A DNA stretch of 64,000 nucleotides from Actinomycetes bacterium. Its GTDB lineage: Bacteria > Actinomycetota > Thermoleophilia > Solirubrobacterales > 70-9. Below are positions 42,654 to 51,214 of this stretch, in pieces. The notes under the pieces are model-generated. The model searched no databases. It was not told where the DNA came from and was given only the letters and a program-made list of their open reading frames with translations. Position 1 is the stretch's first letter; the number at the start of each line of letters is the position of its first letter. The translations under genes and the position numbers were made by a program. The DNA lies in the NCBI GenBank assembly GCA_016861045.1, contig BOKP01000002.1, forward strand, positions 310,001 to 374,000. Reading direction: 5' to 3'.

Positions 42654-43523
42654 CTACGAGCCGACCGCGGTTCTCTGCGTCCAGGAGGAGCCGCCGTCAC
42701 GCGACTGAAGCACCGAACCATCCGCCAGCGCCGCGTAGAGCTCCTGCTCACCCGCCGCGACGAAGGCGACCGGCTGGCCACCGATCTCGCCGACCTGGCG
42801 CAGCTCCCCGCCGAGCTCGCCCACCGAGACCGCTCCAGCGCCGTCGATCAGGTAGAGGCGCTCCGAGCTGGGCCAGGCGAGCAGTCCGATCTCGGCCGCC
42901 ACCGGCTCCCACGAGTCGGCGCCATTGTCGCTGAGCGCGAGCCCGCGTCCGGTCGAGGCGAGGACTCGCTCGGGATCGTCCGGATCGATCGCCAGGTCGA
43001 TCAGGTCACGGGGAGGCTGGCGCGTCTGCCAGCTCTCGCCCCCGTCGTCGCTGATCATTAGCTGCGCGCTGAGTCCGTTGAAGCCGTAGACGCGCTCGCC
43101 CTGGGAGCGCAGGATGTGAAAGTCCGCCTCGCCGGCCAGCGAGATCGTCTCCCAGCTCTGCCCCGCGTCGTCAGATCTGATCAGGCCCAGGTTCGGGGGG
43201 TCGTCCTGGCCGGGCCCGGGATGGCCCGAGCCGAGGAACTCCTCGGGGCCGGTGATCGAGAAGCCCATCGTGTCCTGCTCGCTGGCACCGACCCGCTCGG
43301 CCGCCTCGCTGCCGGCCTCGGACCGGAAGAGACCGTTGTGGGTGGCGACGAATAGCGCGCCGTCGCTCGGATCGACCCCGAGGCCGTGTATGTGGCCGCC
43401 GGCGGCAGAGTCGGATGTACCGGAGTCGTCCTCCCCGCCACAAGCCGCGAGGCCGAGCGCCAACAACGCCGCGGCCAGCCACAGCGCGACGACCGTGCGC
43501 TTTCGGCGGTATCTGTCGATCAT
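42654..43523 (-). CDS. BNR/photosystem-II-stability-like lipoprotein (F510_1955-type)
   Basis: 289 residues from ATG 43523 with AGGAGG upstream. Lipobox ALLALGLAACGGED. Repeated beta-propeller units with SDDAGQSWETISL, SDDGGESWQTRQ and SRDGGSSWTQRT, and HIHGLGVDPSDGALFVATHNGLF near the start, the pattern of the 'exo-alpha-sialidase/F510_1955' group. Known: seven-bladed propellers; in this context often beside copper genes. Divergent from the methyltransferase at 43658, with operator 8 between. Confidence 0.75.
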   Translation of the reverse strand: MIDRYRRKRTVVALWLAAALLALGLAACGGEDDSGTSDSAAGGHIHGLGVDPSDGALFVATHNGLFRSEAGSEAAERVGASEQDTMGFSITGPEEFLGSGHPGPGQDDPPNLGLIRSDDAGQSWETISLAGEADFHILRSQGERVYGFNGLSAQLMISDDGGESWQTRQPPRDLIDLAIDPDDPERVLASTGRGLALSDNGADSWEPVAAEIGLLAWPSSERLYLIDGAGAVSVGELGGELRQVGEIGGQPVAFVAAGEQELYAALADGSVLQSRDGGSSWTQRTAVGS

Positions 43524-43574
43524 CCATGTCCTCCTGCTCGGCTCTGGATCGTGGCTGCTTGCCCGTACCTCGGG

Positions 43575-43594
43575 TACTACGGTGCATCGTAGTA
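43575..43594 (+). promoter_or_regulatory. BlaI-type operator 8 (best dyad)
   Basis: TACTACGGTGCATCGTAGTA: 18 of 20 positions are in perfect dyad symmetry. It lies between the divergent propeller lipoprotein and methyltransferase genes and may serve both. The final A begins an ATG (43594) out of frame with the methyltransferase. Confidence 0.7.
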
Positions 43595-43657
43595 TGTCGC
43601 GTGCTGCGGCTGCCGCAGCCGCGCTATTGGTTCGCGACGACCAACGAAGGGACACGC

Positions 43658-44296
43658 ATGCAACTCCGCCCCACCACGGACCGCGTCCGGCGCATCCAGG
43701 ACGAGACCGCGCCGAGCTACGACCGCCGCATCAGCTTCTTCGAGCGCGTGCTCTTCGGTGGAGGGCGCCGCTGGGTCTGCGAGCAGGCCCAAGGCGACGT
43801 CCTCGAGATCGCCGCGGGCACCGGCCGTAACCTGCCCTTCTATGGGCCCGGGGTACGCCTGACGACGATCGAGCTCAGCCCCGAGATGCTCGCCATCGCG
43901 CACCGCCGCCAGCGCGACCTCGGTCGGCAGGCTGAGCTGAAGCTCGGCGATGCCCAGGAGCTGGAGTTCGCCGACGAGAGCTTTGACACCGTCGTCTGCA
44001 CGCTCGGGCTCTGCACGATCCCCGACGATCATCGCGCGATCGGAGAGACGTTCCGCGTGCTGCGTCCCGGCGGGACGCTGCTGCTGATGGAGCACGTTCG
44101 CAGCCCGTCACTGCCCGTGCGAGCCGTTCAGCGGGCGCTCGATCCCCTCGCAGTCCACTTCGAAGCCGACCACCTTCTCCGCGACCCGCTCGACCACCTC
44201 GAAAGACTGGGGTTCTCGGTCGAGACGGTCCTGCGTTCGAAGCTGGGGATCGTCGAGCGCGTCGCGGCTCGCAAGCCGGCCGGCAGCACCTCATGA
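43658..44296 (+). CDS. UbiE-type SAM-dependent methyltransferase
   Basis: 212 residues from ATG 43658 with GAAGGGA upstream; GTG 43601 is an alternative. Motif I DVLEIAAGTGRNLPFY, motif II TTIELSPEML, LKLGDAQELEF, and VLRPGGTLLLMEHV. Known: small-molecule C- or O-methyltransferases; substrate unknown. The third class-I methyltransferase in the resistance region (others at 41950 and 47185), which is more than usual. Confidence 0.8.
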   Translation: MQLRPTTDRVRRIQDETAPSYDRRISFFERVLFGGGRRWVCEQAQGDVLEIAAGTGRNLPFYGPGVRLTTIELSPEMLAIAHRRQRDLGRQAELKLGDAQELEFADESFDTVVCTLGLCTIPDDHRAIGETFRVLRPGGTLLLMEHVRSPSLPVRAVQRALDPLAVHFEADHLLRDPLDHLERLGFSVETVLRSKLGIVERVAARKPAGSTS

Positions 44297-44425
44297 GCAC
44301 ACCGCGCCGACACGGCAGATAGCGGCACCGGCGAGGTCGGCCCGCGCAGGCCTCATCGAGCACGGAGCGCCACGGGCTACGCATCGCCGCTGCCCGCCGG
44401 GAGGTTCTTGGCAGTGCGGGATCAA

Positions 44426-44444
44426 GGTGACTCGGGCTGTCACC
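44426..44444. terminator. hairpin in convergent gap
   Basis: GGTGAC-TCGGGCT-GTCACC, a 6-bp perfect stem in the 259-bp gap between convergent genes; no T-run. No gene is supported in the rest of 44297-44555. Confidence 0.35.
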
Positions 44445-44555
44445 CGCGGACTCGTATGTTCCGGATGACCACACCGCTCCGCGGACGGGCCTGCATTCGG
44501 GACAGGTCGACGTGAAGACCCTGCGCCGGCTTGTGTCCCGAGGTGGCCGTGCTGC

Positions 44556-45245
44556 TCATCGTTTCTCCGTTCGTTGCCGCTGACGGTCTTGGCGTTCAGG
44601 TGGCTGGGAAGGCGCGTCCTCCTGCCGGCGCGACTCCTCCCACGCGTCGCGGCCGTTCTTGGCCGCGATGGCCGCGACGACAAGTGCCGCCACGGGGTCC
44701 GCCCACCACAGGCCGAAGGCAGCATTCAACCCGAGGCCGACGAGCAAGCTGATCGACAGGTAGTTCGACACCCACGTCTCCCCCGACTGCGCGACCAGAG
44801 CCTGGTTGCCGAGCTCTCGTCCCGTCCGGCGCTGGGCGATCGCGACCGGAACCATCGCCGCGAGAGCAACGATGTTGAGCACGATGCCGACGATGGACTC
44901 GCCGGCTTTGTCCTGGCCGATGAGGTCGCGGAGGGACTCCAGCGTCACGTAGGCGGCCAAGACGAAGAAGCTGATCGCGATGAGACGCAGCGCGGTCTTC
45001 ATCCGCGCGTGCGCTCCACCGCGAAGCTGCCAGATCACGACCAGTGCCGCGAAGACCTCGATTACCGCGTCGATCCCGAACCCGACCAGCGCGATCGACC
45101 CGGCGGCGAGTCCGGCGGTGACCGCGACGGCGCCTTCGATGGCGTCCCAGACGACGATGAACCAGGCCAGCCGCAGGCCGCGCTTACGCAGGCGTTCGGT
45201 GTCGTCCGCCGGCCCCCTCGCGATCCCGCCGTCGTCCGAGATCAC
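44556..45245 (-). CDS. cation diffusion facilitator-like transporter
   Basis: 229 residues. Five to six membrane helices with GSIALVGFGIDAVIEVFAAL, where CDF proteins have their first metal site (here G-x-D in place of HxxxD), and LWWADPVAALVVAAIAAKNG near the second site. A His/Glu-poor tail ends it. Known: CDF proteins export Zn2+/Cd2+/Co2+. It overlaps the P-type ATPase stop. The changed site residues mean metal choice is uncertain. Confidence 0.75.
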   Translation of the reverse strand: MISDDGGIARGPADDTERLRKRGLRLAWFIVVWDAIEGAVAVTAGLAAGSIALVGFGIDAVIEVFAALVVIWQLRGGAHARMKTALRLIAISFFVLAAYVTLESLRDLIGQDKAGESIVGIVLNIVALAAMVPVAIAQRRTGRELGNQALVAQSGETWVSNYLSISLLVGLGLNAAFGLWWADPVAALVVAAIAAKNGRDAWEESRRQEDAPSQPPERQDRQRQRTEKR

Positions 45246-47188
45246 GTCTCGACTGCCGCGGAAGGCAGCGGTGCCGGGCGGCGCGCTGCGCGGACGCCGT
45301 TGCCCACGGCGAGCAGCTCGGAGACCTCGTGGACGGCGACCGCGACGACCACGGTGAGCAGGCCGATGACGGCGCTGGGGATCAGCACCGCGAGCAGCAC
45401 GATGCTGAACAGCAGGTTCTGCCGCGAGATGCTGCTCGCGCGGCGCCCGAGCCGCAGGGCCTCGGAGACCTTGGTGATGTCGTCGGCCATCAGCGCGACA
45501 TCAGCCGCCTCGATCGCCGCGTCGCTACCGCCGGTGCCCATCGCCATGCCGAGATCCGCGGTGGCCAGGGCGGGAGCGTCGTTGATGCCGTCGCCGACCA
45601 TCGCCACGGTCCCGTAGCGCTCACGCAGCTCCTCGACGGCGGCGACCTTGTCCTCGGGCTTGAGCTCGGACAACACGTCGTCGATCCCGAGCCCGCGGGC
45701 GATCGCCTCGGCGGTCCGGCGGTTGTCGCCGGTGAGCATGACGAGGTTCCGCACGCCGATGCGGCGGAGCCGTTCGAGCGCCTCGACGGCCTCCGGACGG
45801 GGTTCGTCCCTGAGCGCCAGCAGCGCCAGCAGGCGGTCGGCCTCGCCGACGAAGACGACGGTCTTGCCCTCGTCCTGCAGCTCTTCGACCTCGGCCGGCA
45901 GCTGGATGTCCGGCGCCCGCTCGGCCACGAGCTTCGGGCTGCCGACCCAGATGTCGCGACCGCCGACACTTGCGGCCGCGCCGTGGCCGACGAAGGCGGC
46001 GAAGTCCTGTGCAGGCGGCGGCTCGAGCTCGCGCTCGCGCGCCGCGGTGACGATCGCGTGAGCCAGCGGGTGCTCGGAGCGAGCCTCGACCGCGGCCCCG
46101 AGCCGCAACGCCTCGCGCTCGTCGCCGTCGAGGGCCACGACGTCGGTCAGCTGCGGCGCGCCCTTGGTCAGCGTGCCCGTCTTGTCGAACGCGACCACCT
46201 GGACCCGCCCGAGCGCCTCGAGCTGCAGGCCGCCCTTGATCAGGATCCCCTCGCGGCCGGCGCGGCTGATCGCCGCGGCGGCCGCAACCGGTACCGACAT
46301 CACAAGCGCGCACGGCGCGCCGGCGACCAGCACGGTCACGCCTCGAAGCGCCCACTCCTCCCAGTCACCCCCGAGAAGGGGGCCGAGGAGGGCGACGAGG
46401 ACGCCGGCGGCCAGCACGGCGGGGCTGTAGCGGGTGGCGAAGCGGTCGACGAACCGCTGCGTGCGCGACTTCTGGCTCTGCGCCTCCTCGACCAGGTGGA
46501 CGATGCGCTGCAGCGTGTTGTCCGCGAACGCGCGCGTGACCTCGACCTCCAGCGCCCGCGAGCCGTTCAGCGCGCCGGCGAAGACGTCCTGACCAGGGCC
46601 CTTCTCGACCGGCACCGACTCGCCGGTCACCGCGGCCTCGTTCAGCGTCGACGTACCCTCGCGGATGAGGCCATCGGTTGCGAGCGCCTCGCCCGGCCGG
46701 ACAACGAAGACATCGCCGAGCTGCAGCTGCTCGGCATCGATCGTCTCCTCGCGACCGTCGATCAGGCGTCGCGCCTGCTTGGGCGCGAGGTCGAGCAGCT
46801 TGCGGATCGCCCCGCGCGTCCGCGCGAAGGTCAGCTCCTCGATCGACTCCGCGAGCGCGTAGAGGAAGATCAGCGCCGCCGCTTCCTCGAAGAGCCCGAA
46901 GACCAGAGCTCCGCCCGCCGCCGTGAGCATCAGCGCTTCGATCCCGATCACCCGCTCGGCCACGAGCTCCTCGAACCCCTCCTGGGCGAAGTACCAGGCG
47001 CCGATCGGAATCGCCGCCAAGAACGCGGCGACCGCAACCTCCCCGGGCGCCCCGAGCAGCTCTAAAAGCAGGCCGAGGGCGAGCAGCAAGCCGGCGAGCA
47101 GGGCGTTGCGCAGCGGCGCGAACCGGTACGTCGCCTCGCGCCAGCTCAGCGGCCCGCCAACCGCGACCTCCTCGTCGTCCTCGCTCAA
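45242..47188 (-). CDS. P1B-type heavy-metal ATPase (Cd/Zn/Pb type) with APC motif
   Basis: 648 residues from TTG 47188, which overlaps the preceding stop (TTGA). No N-terminal HMA domain. Actuator VTGESVPVEKGPG, membrane motif VAGAPCALVMSVPVA (APC where CPC, SPC or TPC is normal) at about 290, phosphorylation [10 protein letters not shown] at about 332, SEHPLAHAI, and hinge [22 protein letters not shown]. Known: P1B ATPases export metals; the family with a Cys directly after Pro usually carries Zn/Cd/Pb. The ArsR regulator upstream fits Cd/Pb. Confidence 0.85.
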   Translation of the reverse strand: MSEDDEEVAVGGPLSWREATYRFAPLRNALLAGLLLALGLLLELLGAPGEVAVAAFLAAIPIGAWYFAQEGFEELVAERVIGIEALMLTAAGGALVFGLFEEAAALIFLYALAESIEELTFARTRGAIRKLLDLAPKQARRLIDGREETIDAEQLQLGDVFVVRPGEALATDGLIREGTSTLNEAAVTGESVPVEKGPGQDVFAGALNGSRALEVEVTRAFADNTLQRIVHLVEEAQSQKSRTQRFVDRFATRYSPAVLAAGVLVALLGPLLGGDWEEWALRGVTVLVAGAPCALVMSVPVAAAAAISRAGREGILIKGGLQLEALGRVQVVAFDKTGTLTKGAPQLTDVVALDGDEREALRLGAAVEARSEHPLAHAIVTAARERELEPPPAQDFAAFVGHGAAASVGGRDIWVGSPKLVAERAPDIQLPAEVEELQDEGKTVVFVGEADRLLALLALRDEPRPEAVEALERLRRIGVRNLVMLTGDNRRTAEAIARGLGIDDVLSELKPEDKVAAVEELRERYGTVAMVGDGINDAPALATADLGMAMGTGGSDAAIEAADVALMADDITKVSEALRLGRRASSISRQNLLFSIVLLAVLIPSAVIGLLTVVVAVAVHEVSELLAVGNGVRAARRPAPLPSAAVET

Positions 47189-47871
47189 GCCGCCGACCCC
47201 GTCGCGGGGCGCCGGGCCCGCAGCAGCGCGAGGGTGCCGTAGATCGTCCGGTAGGCGCGCCCCTGCTCGACCTCGCCGAATCCCGCGGCGGCGATCAGGT
47301 CCGGGAGCCTGCCCCGGAGGTTGTCCTCGGTCTGCTCGCGCCCGTCCAGCAGCATGATCGAGCGCGAGAGCACGCTCATCAGCGGATCGGCGGGCCGAGC
47401 CCAGTCGGCGATGTGAAGCTCGCCACCGGGCCTCAGCACCCGGCGGACCTCCGCCAGCGTGCGCTCCTTGTCGGCCCGGATCAGGTGGTGGAAGAAGAGG
47501 CTCGAGAGGACCCGGTCGAAGCTCGCATCGGCGTGGGGCAGCTCGAAGGACATCCCGGAGCTGAGGGTGAGCTCGACCCCGGCGCGCTCGGCCTTGCTCT
47601 CGGCCCACTCGAGCATCTCGGGATCGCCGTCGACTCCCGCCACCCGAGCCTCCGGGACGCGTTGCTTGGTCCAGATCGCGAGCGTGCCGGTCCCGCAGCC
47701 GAGATCGAGGACGTCCATGCGAGGCTCGACCGAGGCCTGCTCCAAGAGCCCTGCCTTGAACGCACGCTCGCGCGTGGTGAGCCTGATCAGCGGGTCATAC
47801 AGCGGCGTCAGCCAGCGGTAGGCGAGCGCCGGCACGAAGCGCTCATCCCTGTCGCGGTCGGGGCCACTCAC
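47185..47871 (-). CDS. SAM-dependent methyltransferase in the cadmium-type operon
   Basis: 228 residues. Motif I DVLDLGCGTGTLAIW, VAGVDGDPEMLEWA, LSSLFFHHLIR, VLRPGGELHIADW. Close to arsenite-/ubiquinone-type class I methyltransferases but lacks the arsenite Cys cluster. Coupled to the cyclase upstream and the ATPase downstream. Substrate unknown. Confidence 0.8.
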   Translation of the reverse strand: MSGPDRDRDERFVPALAYRWLTPLYDPLIRLTTRERAFKAGLLEQASVEPRMDVLDLGCGTGTLAIWTKQRVPEARVAGVDGDPEMLEWAESKAERAGVELTLSSGMSFELPHADASFDRVLSSLFFHHLIRADKERTLAEVRRVLRPGGELHIADWARPADPLMSVLSRSIMLLDGREQTEDNLRGRLPDLIAAAGFGEVEQGRAYRTIYGTLALLRARRPATGSAA

Positions 47872-48419
47872 GATCGGGCAACCGCGGGCCGAACCTGTCC
47901 GGGTCCCGTTGCTCGGATCGCTGCGTAGAGCTCGAGCGGCTCTCTCAGGCCCCGCAGTCGGCAGAGACCACGAGACGCGAAGCCGACCCCGGTTAGCCCC
48001 TGCGCGGCCTCGCGCATCCGCACCGTGGTGAGGACGCTTCCCTCGTCCGCGGCCGCGGCTAACCGCGCGGCGGTATTGACGGTGGTCCCGAACCAGTCGT
48101 CGCGTCGCCGCGTCGCCCGCCCCCAGTCCAGGCCGACGCGAACCCGCGGAAAGCCGCGCTCGGGGCCGATCCGCTCGACGATGCCCAGCGCAAGCTCGAC
48201 GGCCGGAGCGGGCTCGGGGATGTGGATCATGCAGGCGTCGCCGATCATCTTCACGTCCTCGGCCCCGTGCCCACGGTTGAGCTCGCAGACGTGATAGCAG
48301 AACGCGATCGCGATCTCCGCACCGGCCTCGTCACCGCGTTGCTCCGTGAACTCCGTGAAACCGACGAGGTCGGCGAACAGGAAGCCGCGCTTCCTGTCGG
48401 CCTCTCGCTCCGCGGTCAT
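47868..48419 (-). CDS. class III adenylate/guanylate cyclase domain protein
   Basis: 183 residues from ATG 48419 overlapping the repressor stop. Motifs FLFADLVGFTEFTEQRGDE (metal-binding Asp), KMIGDACMIHIPEPA, VRVGLDWGRATRRRDDWFG and TVNTAARLAAAADEG. Known: forms cAMP or cGMP as a dimer. Free-standing and cytoplasmic. Presence inside a metal-resistance operon between repressor and methyltransferase is unusual. Confidence 0.85.
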   Translation of the reverse strand: MTAEREADRKRGFLFADLVGFTEFTEQRGDEAGAEIAIAFCYHVCELNRGHGAEDVKMIGDACMIHIPEPAPAVELALGIVERIGPERGFPRVRVGLDWGRATRRRDDWFGTTVNTAARLAAAADEGSVLTTVRMREAAQGLTGVGFASRGLCRLRGLREPLELYAAIRATGPGQVRPAVARS

Positions 48420-48772
48420 CGGCCCACGCTTGCGCCGTCGAGCAGGGTCGCCAGCAGCGCACGTCCTGCCTCGGTGAGGGAGTAGAGCGCCATCTTTCCC
48501 TCCCGGCGGCTCTGGGCCAGCCCGGCTCGTCGCATCACCCGCAGGTGGTGGGAGGTCAGGTTCTCGGCCCGCCCCACGATCCAGGAGAGATCGCAAACGC
48601 AAAGCTCGTCGCCCTCGCGCAGCGCCACAGCGAGATCAACCCGTGCGGGGTCAGCGAGGGCCGTGGCGAGCTCGGATAGCTCCTCGGCAAGCTCGGGCTC
48701 AATCGCAGAAGCCCGCAGCTCCTCGGCTCGCTCGAGGTCGAGTGCAAGAAGATCGCAGCGGTCGGCGGCCAC
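48416..48772 (-). CDS. ArsR/SmtB-family metal-sensing repressor, CmtR/CadC-like
   Basis: 118 residues. Winged helix; LREGDELCVCDLSWIVGRAE carries Cys58 and Cys60 next to the recognition helix, the CadC/CmtR thiolate site, and LTSHHLRVMRRAGLAQSRREGK is the DNA-reading part. Known: releases DNA on binding Cd2+ or Pb2+. First gene of the operon; a 9-bp inverted repeat lies just upstream. Confidence 0.88.
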   Translation of the reverse strand: MAADRCDLLALDLERAEELRASAIEPELAEELSELATALADPARVDLAVALREGDELCVCDLSWIVGRAENLTSHHLRVMRRAGLAQSRREGKMALYSLTEAGRALLATLLDGASVGR

Positions 48773-48776
48773 CTAC

Positions 48777-48809
48777 TCACCCTAACATCCTTTGGTCTGT
48801 AGGGGTGAC
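48777..48809 (-). promoter_or_regulatory. inverted repeat TCACCCCTA-N15-TAGGGGTGA, likely ArsR operator
   Basis: Two perfect 9-bp arms (48777-48785 and 48801-48809), 15-nt spacer, 4 bp from the repressor start. Position and symmetry suit autorepression. Confidence 0.6.
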
Positions 48810-48867
48810 AGCCATACGGGGTCGGACACGACTGCGTCGCCTGGCCCACCGCCCGGAGTCCGAGCCA

Positions 48868-48890
48868 CCCGCGACCTCCGGGCTTGAGCC
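48868..48890 (-). pseudogene. short tRNA(CAU)-like fragment
   Basis: CCCGCGACCTCCGGG at 48868-48882 is identical to 2098-2112 of the tRNA fragment, then diverges (CTTGAGCC). Lies in the 308-bp gap between the cadmium-type and mercury operons. Short, so chance cannot be excluded. The rest of the gap holds no supported gene. Confidence 0.35.
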
Positions 48891-49080
48891 GAAGCGCTGG
48901 GTCCCAACCGAGAAGGCAACTGTGTTTGCTGCTCGCCGCGGGAGCGCGGAAGGCCTGAGCGGCACGGGCACGGGCTTCGGGGCTAACCAATGAAGGGCAA
49001 GCCAAGCGAGTCGCGCAGCGATGGTCGGGCGTCCGATCTCGTCCGCTCCGGTGGTCACAGAGCCACCGCGAAATAGCGCG

Positions 49081-50427
49081 TTAGAGCTCCAGATCCTCCA
49101 GGGCCGGCCGAAAGGCCTCGCTGAAGGTTGGGAACTGGGCGACGGTGTCGCGGAGAACCTCGACCGGGATCTCGGCCTTGACCGCAAGTACGGCCTGATG
49201 GATCCACTCCCCCGCAAGCGGGCCGACGGCCCAGGCGCCGACGAGCGTGCGGGTGTCGCGATCGGCCATCACACCGACCTCTCCACCGACTCCCTCGCCG
49301 AAGGTAGCGGCCCGCGCAACGCGGCTCAGATCGGAGCGGCCCTCGACCGCATCGATGCCCCGCTCCGACGCCTCCTCCATCGTCAGCCCGACTGCAGCGA
49401 TCTCGGGATCGGAGAAGACCACCCGCGGGATCGCGCGGTAGTCCGCCCGCGCGTCGCTACCCGCGATATCAGCGCATGCGATCCGTGCCTGGTAGGTGCC
49501 GGTGTGGGTGAACATCGAGACGCCGGTCACGTCTCCGATCGCCCAGACCCGCTCGGCGGCGCGACAGCGTTCGTCGACGGGGATCTCGCCCCGCTCGCCG
49601 AGCTCGATGCCGAGGCGCTCGAGGCCGAGCTCGCCCGTCCTCGGACGCCTTCCCGTCGCGACCACGATCCGTTCGGCCGACAGCTCCTCACCGCCTTCGA
49701 GCTCGAGGACCTGGCGATCGCCGTCCGCTCGCGCAGCCGTCGCCCGGGCGACGAGGCGCAGCTCGATCCCATCGTCGGCGAGCGCCTCGGCGATCAGCTC
49801 GCCCACGCGCGGATCCTCGCGATCGATCAGCCGCTCGGCGGCCTCGACGATCGTCACCCCGGCTCCGTAGCGGCGAAGCATCTGGCCGAGCTCGATGCCG
49901 ACCGGGCCGCCGCCGAGCACGATCACGTCTTCCGGCACCCGATCCAGGGTGGTCGCCTCGCGGTTGGTCCAGTAGTCGATGGATCCGAGGCCGTCAACGG
50001 GCGGGAGCTGGGGCTCGCTGCCGGTGGCGATCACGATCCGCTCGGCCTCGATCTCCTGATCTCCGACCGCGACGCGGCCGGCATCGACGATCCGCGCCGA
50101 GCCCTTGATCACCGTCATTCCACGCTTCTCGTATCCGTCGACGACGCCGGAGTCATCGAGGTCGCGGACCATGTAGTTGCGGTAGGCGACGATCTCCTGC
50201 CAGCGCGCTTCGGGCTCGCTGATACCGGCGACCCTCGCGGCCTCGGCCCGCGCCTCCGGCGGGCGCAGCAGGGTCTTCGAGGGAATGCAGGCCCAGTAGG
50301 CGCATTCTCCACCGACGAGCTCACGCTCGATCAGGGCGACACTGAGATCCTCCTTGGCGAGCTTCGCGGCCGCCGTCTCGCCGGCGGGCCCCGAGCCGAT
50401 CACAACCGCCTCGTATCTGCTGCTCAT
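49081..50427 (-). CDS. mercuric-reductase-like FAD disulfide oxidoreductase
   Basis: 448 residues. FAD Rossmann VVIGSGPAGETAAAKLA, redox pair in VGGECAYWACIPSKTLL (C-x4-C), NAD(P) site DVIVLGGGPVGIELG, WAIGDVTGVSMFTHTGTYQ. Lacks both the NmerA domain and the C-terminal Cys pair of MerA (ends ALEDLEL). Known: related enzymes reduce mercury, glutathione or lipoamide. Context (MerB, ArsR, MerF-like) argues for mercury, the missing C-terminal Cys argues for caution. Confidence 0.75.
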   Translation of the reverse strand: MSSRYEAVVIGSGPAGETAAAKLAKEDLSVALIERELVGGECAYWACIPSKTLLRPPEARAEAARVAGISEPEARWQEIVAYRNYMVRDLDDSGVVDGYEKRGMTVIKGSARIVDAGRVAVGDQEIEAERIVIATGSEPQLPPVDGLGSIDYWTNREATTLDRVPEDVIVLGGGPVGIELGQMLRRYGAGVTIVEAAERLIDREDPRVGELIAEALADDGIELRLVARATAARADGDRQVLELEGGEELSAERIVVATGRRPRTGELGLERLGIELGERGEIPVDERCRAAERVWAIGDVTGVSMFTHTGTYQARIACADIAGSDARADYRAIPRVVFSDPEIAAVGLTMEEASERGIDAVEGRSDLSRVARAATFGEGVGGEVGVMADRDTRTLVGAWAVGPLAGEWIHQAVLAVKAEIPVEVLRDTVAQFPTFSEAFRPALEDLEL

Positions 50428-50747
50428 TCGACCTCTCTCTCGTGTTGTCGCAGTGCGTCGGTGATCCAGTTCTCCGGCGGAATGCCGGAGGCTCCCTGCT
50501 CGGTGCGATAGAGGCGGCACTTGAGCCCGAAGTCCTCGCGCGCCGAGGCCCCGGGCTCGATGTCCTGGCCGTCGACCCGGACCGTCGGTGAGCCCAGAAA
50601 ACGCTCGCGCTCGGCGGCCTCGGGCGTCTCTACCCTGCGCATCTCGAGCGAGTCGCCGAGTCCCTCCCGCTCGAGTATTGCCTCCAGGTCGGGAAGTAGC
50701 TTCCGGTGGCTGGGGCAGCCGTCGAAGTAGAGGAGCTCGACCCTCAT
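50424..50747 (-). CDS. thioredoxin-like alkylmercury/redox accessory protein
   Basis: 107 residues from ATG 50747. Starts RVELLYFDGCPSHRKLLPDLE (a single Cys followed by PSH), then VRVDGQDIEPGA and CRLYRTEQGASGIPPENWI with a second Cys. Thioredoxin fold of the type found next to merB in actinobacterial mercury operons. Overlaps its neighbour on each side by 4 bp. Inference: passes Hg2+ or electrons to the flavoprotein. Confidence 0.75.
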   Translation of the reverse strand: MRVELLYFDGCPSHRKLLPDLEAILEREGLGDSLEMRRVETPEAAERERFLGSPTVRVDGQDIEPGASAREDFGLKCRLYRTEQGASGIPPENWITDALRQHEREVE

Positions 50748-51214
50748 CGGCCCACCCCCCCGTGCGCTCGGCTGTGGTCCGGATCGGACGAGCCGGCGTC
50801 GACGGCATCGAGCGGAGCGAGCACCACGCAGCCGATCTGATCGTCGCGGCGCAGAATCCAGTTCGAGATCGCAGTCGCCTCGCAGCCCGCGTAGCCGCGG
50901 TAGGCCGCGAGCAGCAGCGAGGCGCCGACGAAGATCGCCGTCGCCGGACGGGTGGCATCGATCGAGAACAGCAGCACGGCAACCGCGACGTTGGCCGCCA
51001 TCGCCCAGGGCCCAGTCGCTTCGAGACGACCCCCAACCAACGCCTGGTAGGTGCCTTGGGCGACGATGAACGCCGCCGGAAACAGCAGCAGTCCGGCAAC
51101 GAAATCGAGGGGCCCGGGCGATGCCCAGAACATGAGGTAGGGGCCAAGGAAGAAGGCCCCGATAAGGAGGCGGCCCGCGGTCCCGACCGGACCGATCGCT
51201 CTGGCGTCCCTCAC
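50744..51214 (-). CDS. membrane protein of mercury operon
   Basis: 156 residues. Four hydrophobic segments (LLIGAFFLGPYLMFWA, FVAGLLLFPAAFIVAQG, AANVAVAVLLFSI, ATAIFVGASLLLAAYRG) followed by AGCEATAISNWILRRDDQIGCVVLAPLD with two Cys. Resembles the DUF6410-type proteins next to MerB in actinobacteria. Role unknown; the Cys pair at the cytoplasmic face could relay Hg2+. Confidence 0.65.
   Translation of the reverse strand: MRDARAIGPVGTAGRLLIGAFFLGPYLMFWASPGPLDFVAGLLLFPAAFIVAQGTYQALVGGRLEATGPWAMAANVAVAVLLFSIDATRPATAIFVGASLLLAAYRGYAGCEATAISNWILRRDDQIGCVVLAPLDAVDAGSSDPDHSRAHGGVGR

Noticed and set aside
44426-44444. Possible small RNA in the 44.3-44.55 kb gap
   Set aside because: Only a short hairpin is visible; no promoter or conserved RNA fold can be supported.
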